From Cydia pomonella (Eukaryota > Arthropoda > Insecta > Lepidoptera > Tortricidae), in assembly GCF_033807575.1 (NCBI RefSeq), contig NC_084711.1:13330001-13394000 (forward strand): a stretch of DNA of 64,000 bases. The letters are read 5' to 3'. Shown piece by piece: positions 45,279 to 55,424 of this stretch. The translations under genes and the position numbers were made by a program. Each line of letters begins with the position of its first letter. Position 1 is the first letter of the stretch. The notes below the pieces were generated by a model. The model worked only from the letters and a program-made list of their open reading frames with translations, was not told the origin of the DNA and did no database searches.

Positions 45279-46150
45279 TTAATGGCGAAACGGGTCCTTA
45301 AATACTTTCTTACTAAAAAATCATAACATAAGCAATAAAAATCCTGAGAAATGTTGAATTCTAAAATGTAACCTATCTAATAGAATAAAAAATAGCAATT
45401 TATTTCTGTATAGTGAAAAAATAATTACAGAACCCTTTATTATATCAGCCATATAACTATAAATAAGCGCTTTACGGATGGGCAGTTAATTTATAAACTA
45501 TGAAAAAACACGTCATAACAATCGTCAAATATATCTTTAACCGAACAAATCATTACCATAGTCTCGTAAAAACACTTATATAACTTTACTCAAAATATAG
45601 GTAATACAAAAACATAATATTTAAAAGCGGTGATTAACGAGTCTCATACTTATGCCGCATAAAAAACAACTCTGCCAATTTAAACAATTAACTCTTCTTA
45701 ATAACAAGTAACGTTGTAGCGTAATCAATATTTAGAGTTATTTTACTTACATAAATAACATGTATAAAGTGACACAAAACCAGGTGTCAACAAGTAATAA
45801 TTGAATCAAATAGGGTCAAAATACACACCACAACAATGGGCCACATGGAATGGAACTGGGAAGCGATCCACCTGCCCACTCAATACAATACAAAGGTTTA
45901 CAAAGTAAGAACTCTGTCATTTTCTATTTTACTGATATTAAAATACGTACAGGAAGAATGATATTTCTGCGTTTCAAATTAAAGTCCGCTTGGAAAACTT
46001 AAGCCTGCTTGAATCTATTTTAAAGGGGGGAAACGGAAAACAATTTATATACAGACTTAGTAAGATTGTTTAGAATGTAGTCAGCATCAGAACAGGTGAC
46101 GCGCTTAAAATTATTTAAACAAGTTGATTGTTAAGAAAGTGGGAGCGTGT
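45279..46150. other. No gene seen
   Basis: AT-rich spacer (45.3-46.15 kb) with no motif that I recognise. Confidence 0.4.
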
Positions 46151-46160
46151 GTAATCTGAT

Positions 46161-46395
46161 GACCTGTCTGGCCTAGTGGGTAGTGACCATGCCTATGAAA
46201 CCGATGGTCCATTTATTTTTGTGATGAGCACGAATATTTGTTCCTGAATGATGTTTTCTATGTATTTATAAATATAGTTCAAGTTCAAATACCCCAATTA
46301 GTTATATTTATCATTGTGTAAGTACCCACAACACAACCCTTATTGAGCGCACTGTGGCACTTAATCAATTTGTTTACTAATGTCCAAGAAGAAGA
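46161..46395 (+). mobile_element. tRNA-derived lepidopteran SINE lacking box B
   Basis: Head gacctgtctggcctagtggg (box A-like tggcctagtggg), body 'cctatgaaaccgatggtcc', 'gtgatgagcacgaatatttg' and 'tgttttctatgtatttataa', then 'gtacccacaacacaaccctt' and 'cttaatcaatttgtt', ending in a (aag)n/A-rich tail. In intact copies of this SINE that I recall, a ggttcgaatcc box B segment follows 'gatggtcc'. Here the sequence jumps to 'atttattttt', so the internal promoter is deleted. Confidence 0.75.
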
Positions 46396-46861
46396 AAGAA
46401 GAAGAAAAAATCTGTTGCTGACTAGACGTAAGTATACTTACGTACGTAAGTATTGTTGTAATACATACTTGATACTTTTTGAATACGAAATATCAAAATT
46501 AAAATAACAAATGGGCATTAATATGGCAATACCACAATTATTCCGAGGGGCACGAGAAATGAAGGTCGTCTTGTGCGTATTACATGATAGTATTCCCAGG
46601 ATTTCATTATATAACTGACAGTATTTTGCAATGTGCATTAAATTGTATAATAAACTACCGAATTGCATGGAGCTACCGTTAAATAAATTTTAAAGGAGTC
46701 TTGTTAGTTATTTATTACATAACATTATTATATACATATAAAGCAGAATAAGCATCAAATTGTCAGAATTACACCTGTGGACACGAAATATGTTCTCATT
46801 ATTTGCAAATAAAGTTATTCTATTCTATCCTTATGTCACAATGGGCTTTGTTACAATGGGC
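46396..46861. other. No gene; possible LINE tail
   Basis: The end of this stretch (aataaagttattctattcta at about 46808-46828) looks like a LINE poly-A-like tail, without diagnostic upstream sequence. The minus frame at 46438-46668 has no motif. Confidence 0.35.
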
Positions 46862-47094
46862 TGTGCTCTGAAGAATTGTTTGACATGATGCCAACGGTCA
46901 CTTTCTATCACCGCACTGCTAGCCGTCGGCAGGGTGTGCATCCTCACACCCTAGAAACTAAATGGTCGCGTACTGTGCTGTTTAAGAGAAATTTCCTCCC
47001 GCGGACGCTCCGGCTGTGAAATGAGATCCCTTCTGAGGTTTTCCCGAGGGTCTACAGTATGGGGTTCTTCAAGAAAGAGTGTACAAGTTTTTAA
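46862..47094 (+). pseudogene. C-terminal fragment of a CR1/Jockey-like LINE ORF
   Basis: Frame beginning at about 46870: EELFDMMPTVTFYHRTASRR, QGVHPHTLETKWSRTVLFKR, FLPRTLRL, then a TGA (47017-47019) where the family usually has Trp before NE(I/L)P, then NEIPSEVFPRVYSMGFFKKE and a natural-looking stop at 47092-47094. The block 'H..TVLFKR.FLPRTLRLWNELP' is the conserved end of many insect LINE ORF2 proteins. 5'-truncated and inactivated by the stop. Confidence 0.8.
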
Positions 47095-47212
47095 AGGGTC
47101 AGGAACGCGCATGTAACACCCCTGGAGTTGCAGGCGTCCATAGGCTGCGGTGACTGCTTACCAGCAGGCGGGCCGTATTCTTGTTTGGCACTGTCATGGT
47201 ATAAAAAAAACA
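47095..47212 (+). mobile_element. 3' UTR of the 46.9-kb LINE
   Basis: ggaacgcgcatgtaacaccc, 'ctggagttgcaggcgtccat', 'ggctgcggtgactgcttacc' and 'gcgggccgtattcttgtttg', then an A-run. Fuller version of the 14.7-kb tail, and directly attached to coding sequence. Confidence 0.75.
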
Positions 47213-47678
47213 TAGGAACACACATCTGAAAGTGGAGTTTATTTTAAATATTTTAACCGACTCTTGAGTATTCAATTCCGTTCTGTTTGTTTTTAATGTT
47301 TGTTACTCCATAACTCCGTCATTTCGCGACCGATTTTGTTTTTTTTTACTGACAGTGTATATACTCGTACAAACAGATTGGTCCCGTTTTTGTCAAAAAC
47401 CATTTATGACGATAAGTCCACGAGGAATCGAAGAACTCTTCAAATTTTAAAGGCATAGATATCGTAATTTTTGTACTTTCATTAACGAATCAAGCATTTA
47501 CATTAAAACAAGTTAGGTTTTTAAGCCACACTTTTGTCAAGCTCAAGTTCTGGTGATTGGATCCATGAGGAATAGAAGAAACTCCTTAAATTTTAAAGCG
47601 AATTTTTGTTTTTATCTCAAAACCAAGCATTTGCATTTATATAGTGTTATTTGGTGAAATGGAACGAGCAGTTACAGC
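47213..47678. repeat. Possible dispersed repeat ('ccataactccgtcatttcg')
   Basis: The phrase gttactccataactccgtca with 'accgattttg' recalls a lepidopteran repeat, and 'gaggaatcgaagaactc' / 'gaggaatagaagaaactcc' (47411, 47568) is a local direct repeat about 155 bp apart with 'aaattttaaagg/cgaa' following both. No coding content. Confidence 0.35.
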
Positions 47679-47790
47679 AAAAATGAGTGAGAGTCAGAAT
47701 GGCGGGTGTACCTAAATAAAATTAAATGAAAACCATACCATATAAACCTACTATGGCTTAGCCAGAAGAGGTAGCAATGAATTAATAATT

Positions 47791-50589
47791 ATGTTATATA
47801 GATTTTCTAGTTTTAACTGTAAAGGTGTGAAGCGCTCTGTGGATACTGTTAGAGAGCTGTGTCAGAACTCAGACTTGGTTGCTGTGCAGGAAACTTGGCT
47901 TATGCCTGATGATATAGCCTATCTCGATACTATTGACTACAACTTCTGCTCCACGGGCACCTCGGCAGTGCACACAGCGGCGGGCATGCTGCGCGGGCGG
48001 CCCCACGGAGGTGTGGGTCTTCTGTGGCGACGTACGGCGTTTCAAAGTGTTTCCGTAGTGCAGTGCAGTAATATGCGTTTGTGTGCGGTAAAGATAATGA
48101 CTAACGATAATCGTCACCTTATTGTGGTAAGTGTGTATATGCCCACCGACTGCAGTGAAAACTTAGCCGAGTTCACAGACTGTTTGGGCGCGGTAAGTGC
48201 AATAATAGAAGAGCACGGCATAGAATCGGTATTTTTAATGGGGGACTTTAACGCCCACCCCAATGAACGGTTTTACAATGAAATGATTAACTATTGCAAC
48301 GAGCAAAAATGGTGTTGTGTAGACGTTAATAATCTAGGGATAAACTCAGATACGTATACATTTATCAGTGACGCACATCTGTGCAGACGTTGGCTTGATC
48401 ATTTCGTGTTGACACAGGCTGCGGTACCATCTGTGCGCAAAGTATGTGTCAAGCATTGTGTTACCTGGTCGGACCACCTCACTATAGTTTTAGAATGTGA
48501 TTTGGACATTATAGTACCTAAAATAACTAGCGAAATAAACAAAGGCAATAAAAATGTAATATGGGGGGAAAGAACGATGGAACAAATTGACTTGTGTAAT
48601 AAAGAGTGTCATAAAAGACTACGTTTAATTGAGTTCCCATCTGACTTACGGCAGTGTGGGGATAAGTGTTGCCGGGAGCCTAGTCATAGACATGTGTTGA
48701 ACGCGTTATATAACGACATTGTTTTTTCTCTAAGAACGGCTGCGACTGTTGGTAGGGAGGAAAAACAGTGTAAAGCTATGCAACGTATTGTAGGCTGGAA
48801 TAGGCATGTTAAAGAAGCTCACATGGTTGCCAGACAATGGTTTAATGAGTGGATTGTGTTTGGGAAACCCACAAACGGTATTTTATACAGAAAGATGTGT
48901 GAAACTCGTAAGATCTTTAAATCACGGTTAAAATGGTGTCAAGATCATCAAAAGCAAATCAAACTTGATATCATAAGCTCACACCACTCGAAAAAACATT
49001 TTAAATCCTTTTGGAAGTCCACAAACAAATTAAAACCCTTGACTGGCCTACCCAGTGGAGTCGATGGTGTGAGTGACCCTAAAACGGTTGCTAATTTATT
49101 TAGGGACCATTTTGTAGTCAAGTCTCCCTTAGGTCCTACGATGCCGGAGGGATTCGATGGAGATACCTGTAGTGAGGACGTAGGACCTAGAATTACTGCC
49201 AGAAGCATAGATAAGGCTATCAAGTCTATGCACAAAGGTAAGTCCCCGGGTCACGATGGTCTCTCCATCGAGCACCTGCAGCATGCCGGGCCCCAGATAT
49301 CAAGGTTGTTAGCCATGTTTTACACTCTGTGTATTCGCCACTCATACCTTCCTGATGACCTAATGCGGACGATTGTTGTTCCTGTAGTTAAAAACAAAAC
49401 TGGGGATTTAGCAGACAGGAATAACTATCGGCCAATATCGTTAGCGACAATTATTGCAAAAATACTTGACAGTGTGCTTAATTCACAGTTGAGTGAACGT
49501 GTAGAGCTGCATGATAACCAATTTGGTTTCCGGCCAGGATTATCCACGGAAGCGGCAATACTGAGTCTTAAGCACACTGTGAAGTACTATACTACCAGGA
49601 GGACACCTGTTATTGCTTGTTTTTTGGACTTGTCCAAGGCTTTTGACCTGGTTTCCTACAAAATACTGTGGAAAAAACTTGAGGACACAGGTCTTCCACC
49701 AGAAACTGTAAATATCCTTAAGTATTGGTATGGGAACCAGGTCAACAGTGTTCGATGGGCAAACGCAATGTCTGACGAATATAGGTTGGAGTGTGGAGTG
49801 AGACAGGGGGGTTTGAGCTCACCGACACTGTTCAACCTATATATTAACGGGTTAATTGAGACGCTCAGCAATACGCATGTCGGATGTCATATAGATGGGG
49901 TATGTGTCAACAACTTGAGTTATGCAGACGATATGGTGTTGTTGAGCGCGTCAGTGTGTGGGATCAGGCGAATGCTGAAAATTTGTGAAGCGTATGCAAC
50001 TGACCACGGCCTCAAATATAATGGGAGCAAGAGTCAGTATATGGTTTTTGAGACTGACCGCAAAAATACAATCGAGCTTCCATCTATATACCTTAATGAC
50101 GCTCTTTTGGAAAGAGTTGATTCCTTTAAGTACTTGGGGCATATAGTTGCGGTCGATCTCAGAGACGATATGGACTTGGAGAGAGAGCGAAGGGCCCTGT
50201 CGGTCCGGGCGAATATGATCGCTCGAAGGTTTGCAGGATGCTCTATAGAGGTGAAAGCAACATTATTCAGAGCTTTCTGCACTTCCCTCTATACCTGCTG
50301 CCTGTGGGCGCAGTATACGCAACGGGCTTATGGGGCCCTCCGTGTACAATACAATAACGCATTCAGGGTGTTGATGGGACTGCCCCGTTTCTGTAGCGCG
50401 TCAGGTATGTTCGCTGCGGCGCGCGTAAATTGCTTTCACACGGTAATGCGCGGGCGCACCGCATCCCTGATGCGTCGGGTGCGGAGCAGTCCCAACATCA
50501 TTCTGAAGATGATAGCCGAGAGGGTGGATTGTGTATATTTATCACACTGTGGAAGATTACACTCTCCCACTAGTACTGTCAAATGGTGA
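47791..50589 (+). CDS. Non-LTR retrotransposon endonuclease/reverse transcriptase, apparently intact
   Basis: One uninterrupted 932-codon ORF. Residues 1-235 form an APE-like endonuclease: SFNCKG (7-12), QETWL (33-37, catalytic Glu34), GDFNAHP (151-157), and WSDH (226-229) as the terminal Asp-His pair. Residues about 470-790 form the reverse transcriptase: KSPGHDGLSIEHL (484), NNYRPISL (544), FGFRPGLST (578), FLDLSKAFD (611-619, catalytic Asp613), VRQGGLSSPTLFNLYINGL (670) and YADD (711-714), followed by KYLGHIV (780) and a thumb-like C-terminus. No RNase H domain and no gag-like ORF1 are seen. The start fits because the endonuclease motif begins only six residues in, and a stop-rich leader precedes it. 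It would nick chromosomal DNA and copy its RNA into the nick. The clade is not certain; a single EN-RT ORF of this size fits several (RTE, Rex1-like, CR1-like). Frames on the minus strand over 47869-50282 are shadows. Confidence 0.93.
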   Translation: MLYRFSSFNCKGVKRSVDTVRELCQNSDLVAVQETWLMPDDIAYLDTIDYNFCSTGTSAVHTAAGMLRGRPHGGVGLLWRRTAFQSVSVVQCSNMRLCAVKIMTNDNRHLIVVSVYMPTDCSENLAEFTDCLGAVSAIIEEHGIESVFLMGDFNAHPNERFYNEMINYCNEQKWCCVDVNNLGINSDTYTFISDAHLCRRWLDHFVLTQAAVPSVRKVCVKHCVTWSDHLTIVLECDLDIIVPKITSEINKGNKNVIWGERTMEQIDLCNKECHKRLRLIEFPSDLRQCGDKCCREPSHRHVLNALYNDIVFSLRTAATVGREEKQCKAMQRIVGWNRHVKEAHMVARQWFNEWIVFGKPTNGILYRKMCETRKIFKSRLKWCQDHQKQIKLDIISSHHSKKHFKSFWKSTNKLKPLTGLPSGVDGVSDPKTVANLFRDHFVVKSPLGPTMPEGFDGDTCSEDVGPRITARSIDKAIKSMHKGKSPGHDGLSIEHLQHAGPQISRLLAMFYTLCIRHSYLPDDLMRTIVVPVVKNKTGDLADRNNYRPISLATIIAKILDSVLNSQLSERVELHDNQFGFRPGLSTEAAILSLKHTVKYYTTRRTPVIACFLDLSKAFDLVSYKILWKKLEDTGLPPETVNILKYWYGNQVNSVRWANAMSDEYRLECGVRQGGLSSPTLFNLYINGLIETLSNTHVGCHIDGVCVNNLSYADDMVLLSASVCGIRRMLKICEAYATDHGLKYNGSKSQYMVFETDRKNTIELPSIYLNDALLERVDSFKYLGHIVAVDLRDDMDLERERRALSVRANMIARRFAGCSIEVKATLFRAFCTSLYTCCLWAQYTQRAYGALRVQYNNAFRVLMGLPRFCSASGMFAAARVNCFHTVMRGRTASLMRRVRSSPNIILKMIAERVDCVYLSHCGRLHSPTSTVKW

Positions 50590-50726
50590 AGCCCTTTAAT
50601 AAATTAAGATTTTGAAAATTTAGAAATTTAGATTTTTAGTTAGCTTTAGTTAGTTTAAGAAGATATGTGTCTCTTGTTACACGAAATAAAAGATTTTTAT
50701 TTTATTTTAATTTTATTTTTATTTAT
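50590..50726 (+). other. 3' UTR and tail of the intact LINE
   Basis: Short UTR with 'ttagttagctttagttagtt', then cacgaaataaaagattttta and several 'ttttattttaa' units. aataaa at about 50686 may act as a poly(A) signal. The repeat tail marks the 3' end used in target-primed insertion. Confidence 0.6.
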
Positions 50727-51760
50727 TTTTGTACCTAATTTGTACTATTTAGTACCTCCTTTAAAAAAAATTGTACCTCACGGTACTTAAAGTTATCACC
50801 AAAAAACAGGTCACCCGCCATCCTGACAGTCAGAATGGCGGGTGTACTTTATTACGCTATGTTCCCGTGGTTATTGATAAATTCTATAAAACCCAAATTT
50901 TTGTACCTTTTTTGTACCTTCATATTCAATTATAATACGAGTCATTTTATTTTTGGTTTCCAAGTTTTACTCATTTTATATTTTGCTTGCTATTACAATT
51001 TTACAGGCGTTATAATTTTTCAAATTATCGATTTCATTTTTAAGAAAAAACGCTAAAGTACAATTATTTTTATTACGCCAGGATTTAGTACCTTTAATGT
51101 TTAATCTGTTAAGTTCAAAAAACTCAGTAAATCATGTCTTAAAAAAGGGTAGGCGCCAATTCAAATAAATCTTCCTAAGAAAAATCATTTTTAAGACATG
51201 ATTTTCTGAGCTATTAGAACTTAACAGATTAAACATTATAGGTACTAAATCCTGGCGTAATAAAAATAATTGTACCTTAGCGTTAAAAAAGGCTAGGCGC
51301 TAATTCAAAGAAATCTTCCTAAGAAAAATCATTTTTAAGACATGATTTTCTGAGTTATTTGAACTTAACAGATTAAACATTAAAGGTACTAAATCCTGGC
51401 GTAATAAAAATAATTGTACCTTAGCGTTTTTTCTTAAAAATTAAATCGATAACTTGAAAAATTATAACGCCTGCAACATTGTAATAGCAAGCAAAATATA
51501 AAATGAGTAAAACTTGGAAAGCACAAATAAAATGACTCATATTATAATTGAATATGAAGGTACAAAAAAGGTACAAAAATTTGGCTTTTATAGAATTTAT
51601 CAATAATCACGGGAACATAGCGTAATAAAGTACACCCGCCATTCTGACTGTCAGGATGGCGGGTGACCTGTTTTTTGATCATAACTTTACGTACCGTGAG
51701 GTACAATTTTTTTTAAACGAGGTACTAAATAGTACAAATTAGGTACAAAAATATGGTATG
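50727..51760. repeat. Long palindrome (core of the foldback element)
   Basis: The left arm (gtacctaatttgtactattt ... taatctgttaagttc) and the right arm (its complement) match almost base for base over about 420 bp each. As a result the plus frame 50835-51056 and the minus frame 51421-51603 give nearly the same Phe/Tyr/Ile-rich peptide, a consequence of the palindrome and not evidence of genes. The hairpin core between the arms holds a tandem duplication. Confidence 0.9.
51149..51434 (+). repeat. ~143-bp tandem duplication in the palindrome centre
   Basis: Two direct copies of a unit running from 'ggtaggcgccaattcaaata' / 'ggctaggcgctaattcaaag' through 'tttttaagacatgattttct' and 'ggtactaaatcctggcgtaa' to 'tgtaccttagcgtt'. 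The second half of each unit is also one strand of the palindrome, so the centre has two right arms for one left arm. Confidence 0.8.
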
Positions 51761-51815
51761 CTTTTCATTTGATTTTATTTAGGTACACCCGCCATTCTGA
51801 CTCTCACAAAAATGA

Positions 51816-52989
51816 AGGCCTGAAGATTTTTAAAAATCTTGAGGATAATTATAATTTTTATGAGATGCACTATCGTTGTAAATAATTAAATGACATTGCA
51901 AACGGTTTTGTAAAGCAATTTTTCTATTTCTAACACAGATTACCTATATAAAGTAACATACAAAAAGAACCTTTTTTTGGTTACGTGCGTCGTCTATTTT
52001 AAACATTTTAAACTAGTTTTCACCGAGGCCTTACTGAAAACGTTTTCCCTATAAATAGGTTTTTACGCTTAGGTTACGTTATTCACTATATACAGCGTGG
52101 AAGAAAATTATGGGCGCTGGAGGGAAAGTGCCTTAGAAACTTAATTTAGGAAACATTCTTTTATTTAAAAAATTAAACAAAACCGCATAAATTTTTGTTT
52201 AATTCGCTTGTCTCGCCCAGGTATTGCACCGACTAAAAATTCCAAAAAATGTAACACTCGTTATTCTATTCCGCTAGTCGATACAGTTAATGTTAATCTT
52301 AAAATTTCTCCAAGAACTCTCCACTCGTCTGATTCAAAATCGAATATATAGTTCACAAAAATATTTTTAAACAAGCAAATTGAGAAAAATCTTTGAATGC
52401 AGTTTGTTTTTTTTTTTAATAAAATATTATTTTTAAGTAAAATGAGCTAATAGCTTAAGGTTTTAATTTTTAGGCACTTTCCATCCAGGGTCCATTAATT
52501 TCGTATTAATCGTATACCTAGATAAATAGATATAATTATCTTTAAAATACACTATTTCGAAACACAGATGAAATATATTAACATCATATATTTTTAATTT
52601 AAAATTGTGAGTTAACGTACTAACAAAATAATAATACGAAATTTTCTTATAATTACAATTACTAAACATAGCAACACATAATTATGAATTAGGTCATGCA
52701 TATTACGAGTATATTACAATATAGTTATTCTAAAAAAATGAAGGCATGATTAAGCTACAAGTTGGTGCGCCGCGAATATTCCACGAACTCGATGATTACG
52801 AAAACGGGACATGACTTGCGGGGGTGAGGCTGGAATACAAAACGTGAAAATTAAGCCGACTTATTACAGTTGTTCGTCAACTAATTATAGTAATATACTT
52901 TGGGCTATGTTTCTAATTAAATAAAATGTTCACTTGCTCATCTTATGACTTTTGGGTCAAACACTTTTTACCTTTTTAGTATGTCGGGC
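51816..52989. other. No recognisable gene
   Basis: AT-rich. The minus frame 52463-52669 is Tyr/Asn/Ile-rich without a motif. The phrase 'gaaaacgggacatgacttgc' (52799) has a loose echo at 53561. Confidence 0.45.
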
Positions 52990-52994
52990 GTCTG

Positions 52995-53375
52995 TCCTTT
53001 AGGTACAGTAGGTTCAGAAAACGGATAAAAAAGTCGTAGCGCTTTTTCGGAGCACAATACGGCTGCCATAAATTTGCAATCTTCAAGCTTTTCTCGAGGG
53101 CTTTCATTGATTCGGATCCTGAGTATTTCTCCTGGATCTTTGGCTCGATAGAAAAAAAATCACGAACATAGGTCGAAAATGCACTTTAAAAATTTGTAAC
53201 AAATTTTGCACAATAACAAAAACTATTCAAATTGCTTCTAAAATCGGCAATATAATGTTATAGGGAACTTATCGATTCCTTTTTATTTTATTTACCTAAG
53301 CGTAGAAAAAAAATCAAATACATGATATCCGCGCACAGTGAGAGCGAGAGAAGAACACAAACTTACTGGGCCTTA
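52995..53375 (+). repeat. Dispersed repeat, pair of 26600-26910
   Basis: Blocks 'gctcgatagaaaaaaaatca', 'aattgcttctaaaa', 'tagggaacttatcgatt', 'gatatccgcg' and 'cagtgagagcgagagaagaa' in the order seen at 26.6 kb. Diverged. Confidence 0.5.
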
Positions 53376-54179
53376 ACTACTCACGCTAACGAGCACACTA
53401 TTTTCTGACTCCCTTATACAGAATTTTCATATATCTAACTACATAACTACATATTACCTATTGTTTGTTTCAAGAATCAGTAAACAGAAGCATATAAGTA
53501 GATCTCATTATGCCAAACCAATGGCACGTAATACAGTATTGTCAGACCCAACTCCGGATCATGATGACGGGACACGATTACGACGAATTAGGTTAGAATA
53601 TTAAATACTCATTTGGAACGGTTACTGATGCCTATTGCTGGATAATTAATTAAGTACTATCGTATTCATACGCTTTGCATATTAATATTTCACATATAAT
53701 TAATTGACTTTATAGGCACCTTTAAGTTACAGAAAAATGAAAACATCGCGATTTAGTACATTTCAATACATGTGTGTAAAGTGTGTAATTGTTTACGAGT
53801 CCCGAGATGTCTTTTATTAGCCATAGGCAAAACCACAATAAAACAAATATTGGTAACGCATGTCACTTAGCGACATTACAGTTACGAATTTTCCTTTGAA
53901 CTTGAATGATATTCTTATTCAGCACTATACACAACGTTCAGCGATGATTTACATTGCAAAAAATAATGACAAAAACTCATTCCATACAAAAACACTCACA
54001 GGTGCAATTTAAGTTGAATTATATTGATACAACTAATTTAAAGTGAAAATATTGAAAATAGCGGGCACCGGTTTTACTTTTTCATTTTTTCTGTTAACGA
54101 CAGCCAGGAACATTATAGTTTCATTCCGCCAATAATTAAAAAAATGTTTTAGTGAAATATCGTAATTTTAAATATTTTA
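53376..54179. other. No gene seen
   Basis: AT-rich DNA without recognised repeats or frames over 60 codons. Confidence 0.4.
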
Positions 54180-54300
54180 TTTATACACCGTGTTTTTTTT
54201 TCGTTAATTTCAAGGGTGCATTCTTGAGCTTAAATGATGTAACTTTCTCAAAGAAACCGGTAATCTGATTAACTCCATTTCGGAGATAATCAATAATTAC
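54180..54300. repeat. Inverse copy of the 31.1-kb repeat
   Basis: ttatacaccgtgtttttttt, 'cgttaatttcaagggtgca' and 'gagcttaaatgatgtaac' are the reverse complement of blocks at 31100-31196. Confidence 0.55.
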
Positions 54301-54611
54301 TTTTTATCTTATAAGGCCATTACGAGCGTGTACACTTGCCTTAGAGCCCGTTTAGATATTGATTAGTGTTTAGTACGAGTTCATACATTTGCTACTACTA
54401 GCACCATATGTACTAAATATAAAAAAATATTTTGTATGTTCGACATTAAATAAAGTTGCAGTTTTCAGCTTCTCAAAGTATGGTGAAACGGTAAATTGAA
54501 GAGGTCACACACGTTTATAGTATAGTATATGCTTAACTCGTTCGGGTCTTTCCTGTAGACATCGCAATGTTAAACAATAAGACAATGCAAATTTTCACGC
54601 AGCACGCTTAC

Positions 54612-54666
54612 AGGCGGAATGCATTTTTTCGGGATATACGGAATGCATTTCTACGGGATATACATG
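54612..54666 (+). repeat. Short direct repeat
   Basis: gcggaatgcattttttcggg + atatac and acggaatgcatttctacggg + atatac are two adjacent units of about 26 bp. Confidence 0.6.
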
Positions 54667-54888
54667 ATGTAACAAAAATAATTGGAATTCATTATTGTAT
54701 TCCGATTGGGAAAAAGTAGAAGAAATATTTTTTGACCTTTTTATGGAGGGGTGGCCGACTTGGACGACCTGCCTCATAGAAAAAAAAATTTTTCACATCA
54801 AAAAATGTTTCTTCTATTTTTCCTAATCAGAACACGATACCGAATTACCCTTAAATCCCCACTATTTTTGTTTTACCTGGTATATGTA

Positions 54889-55110
54889 CAGTCAGCATAA
54901 AAAGTAGCGGATGAAACAACGCGCCAAAAGTAACTGATATTCCGGATAGGAAAAGTTCCTAACATAGATAAATTTCTAAAATTCGCGCTAAAAGTATATC
55001 TTTTACAGTCTTAGTTGTTCTATATTAAAGACATCACTTTTTGTTAACCTGTTACAGAATGGTAGAAACTTATGAAACGTTATTTGATCCGCTCCTTTTG
55101 ATGCTGACTG
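54889..55110. mobile_element. TA-flanked MITE, 'cagtcagcataaaaagtagc' ends
   Basis: cagtcagcataaaaagtagc with 'ggat' (54889) and its complement gatccgctccttttgatgct + gactg (to 55110) are inverted, with TA on both sides (54887-54888 and 55111-55112). This fits a mariner-type non-autonomous element. It has no open frame, so it needs an outside transposase. Confidence 0.75.
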
Positions 55111-55112
55111 TA

Positions 55113-55424
55113 CCTGGATTGTTAATTTTTATAAGCTATATTGTCCATAGAAATGAACTTTTTCTAAAATGAATTTGACTTGATAAGAACAAAACATCAT
55201 TAACACTAAACTATTTTTATAATTGCCGATAAATTAACTGTCCACGTACCTATAAGATCTAAACTTTTAAAATCAACTTGTGTTTTCAGTCACTATAGGC
55301 ATATTATTTAAAAGCTTGGGTTACTTTAAGGTATAGTATTTTACAGGTGCAGTTTTGCTGAAATGTGGTTGATTACCTACTTACTCACACTGCCCAATAA
55401 CTTTATTTCTAGCCACTGAATCGC
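55113..55424. other. No gene seen
   Basis: AT-rich spacer with no recognised feature. Confidence 0.4.

Larger units (their letters stand above)
47744..50726 (+). mobile_element. EN-RT LINE inserted in the left foldback arm
   Basis: The left arm is continuous to 47743 (...aaccataccatat) and resumes at about 50727 (...ttttgtacctaatttg). The right arm has the same junction uninterrupted (rc: ccatatttttgtacct). The intervening 2.98 kb is therefore the insertion. It has a short 5' leader (about 47 bp), one ORF, a 3' UTR of about 100 bp and a 'tttta'-type tail (50695-50726). The target duplication, if any, is masked by the AT-rich junction. Confidence 0.85.
47679..51815. mobile_element. Foldback-type element with 8-bp flanking repeats, interrupted by a LINE
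   Basis: Ends are inverted over about 57 bp: gtgagagtcagaatggcggg from 47687 and its complement finishing at 51807, with only about two mismatches through 'accatat'. The 8-mer aaaaatga flanks both ends (47679-47686 and 51808-51815), a plausible target duplication of the length made by hAT and P transposons. Without the inserted LINE the element would be about 1.1 kb, nearly all of it one long imperfect palindrome (arms about 50727-51150 and 51330-51760). No transposase is present. Its superfamily is undecided. The long, internally repeated inverted arms resemble foldback elements such as Galileo. Confidence 0.8.

Noticed and set aside
47679..47686. Certain assignment of the foldback element to hAT from its 8-bp duplication
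   Set aside because: P elements also make 8-bp duplications and the A-rich 8-mer could partly match by chance. The end sequence does not settle it.
50835..51603. Two frames on opposite strands encoding almost the same Phe/Tyr-rich peptide
   Set aside because: They are the two arms of one palindrome read outward. There is no independent evidence for coding.
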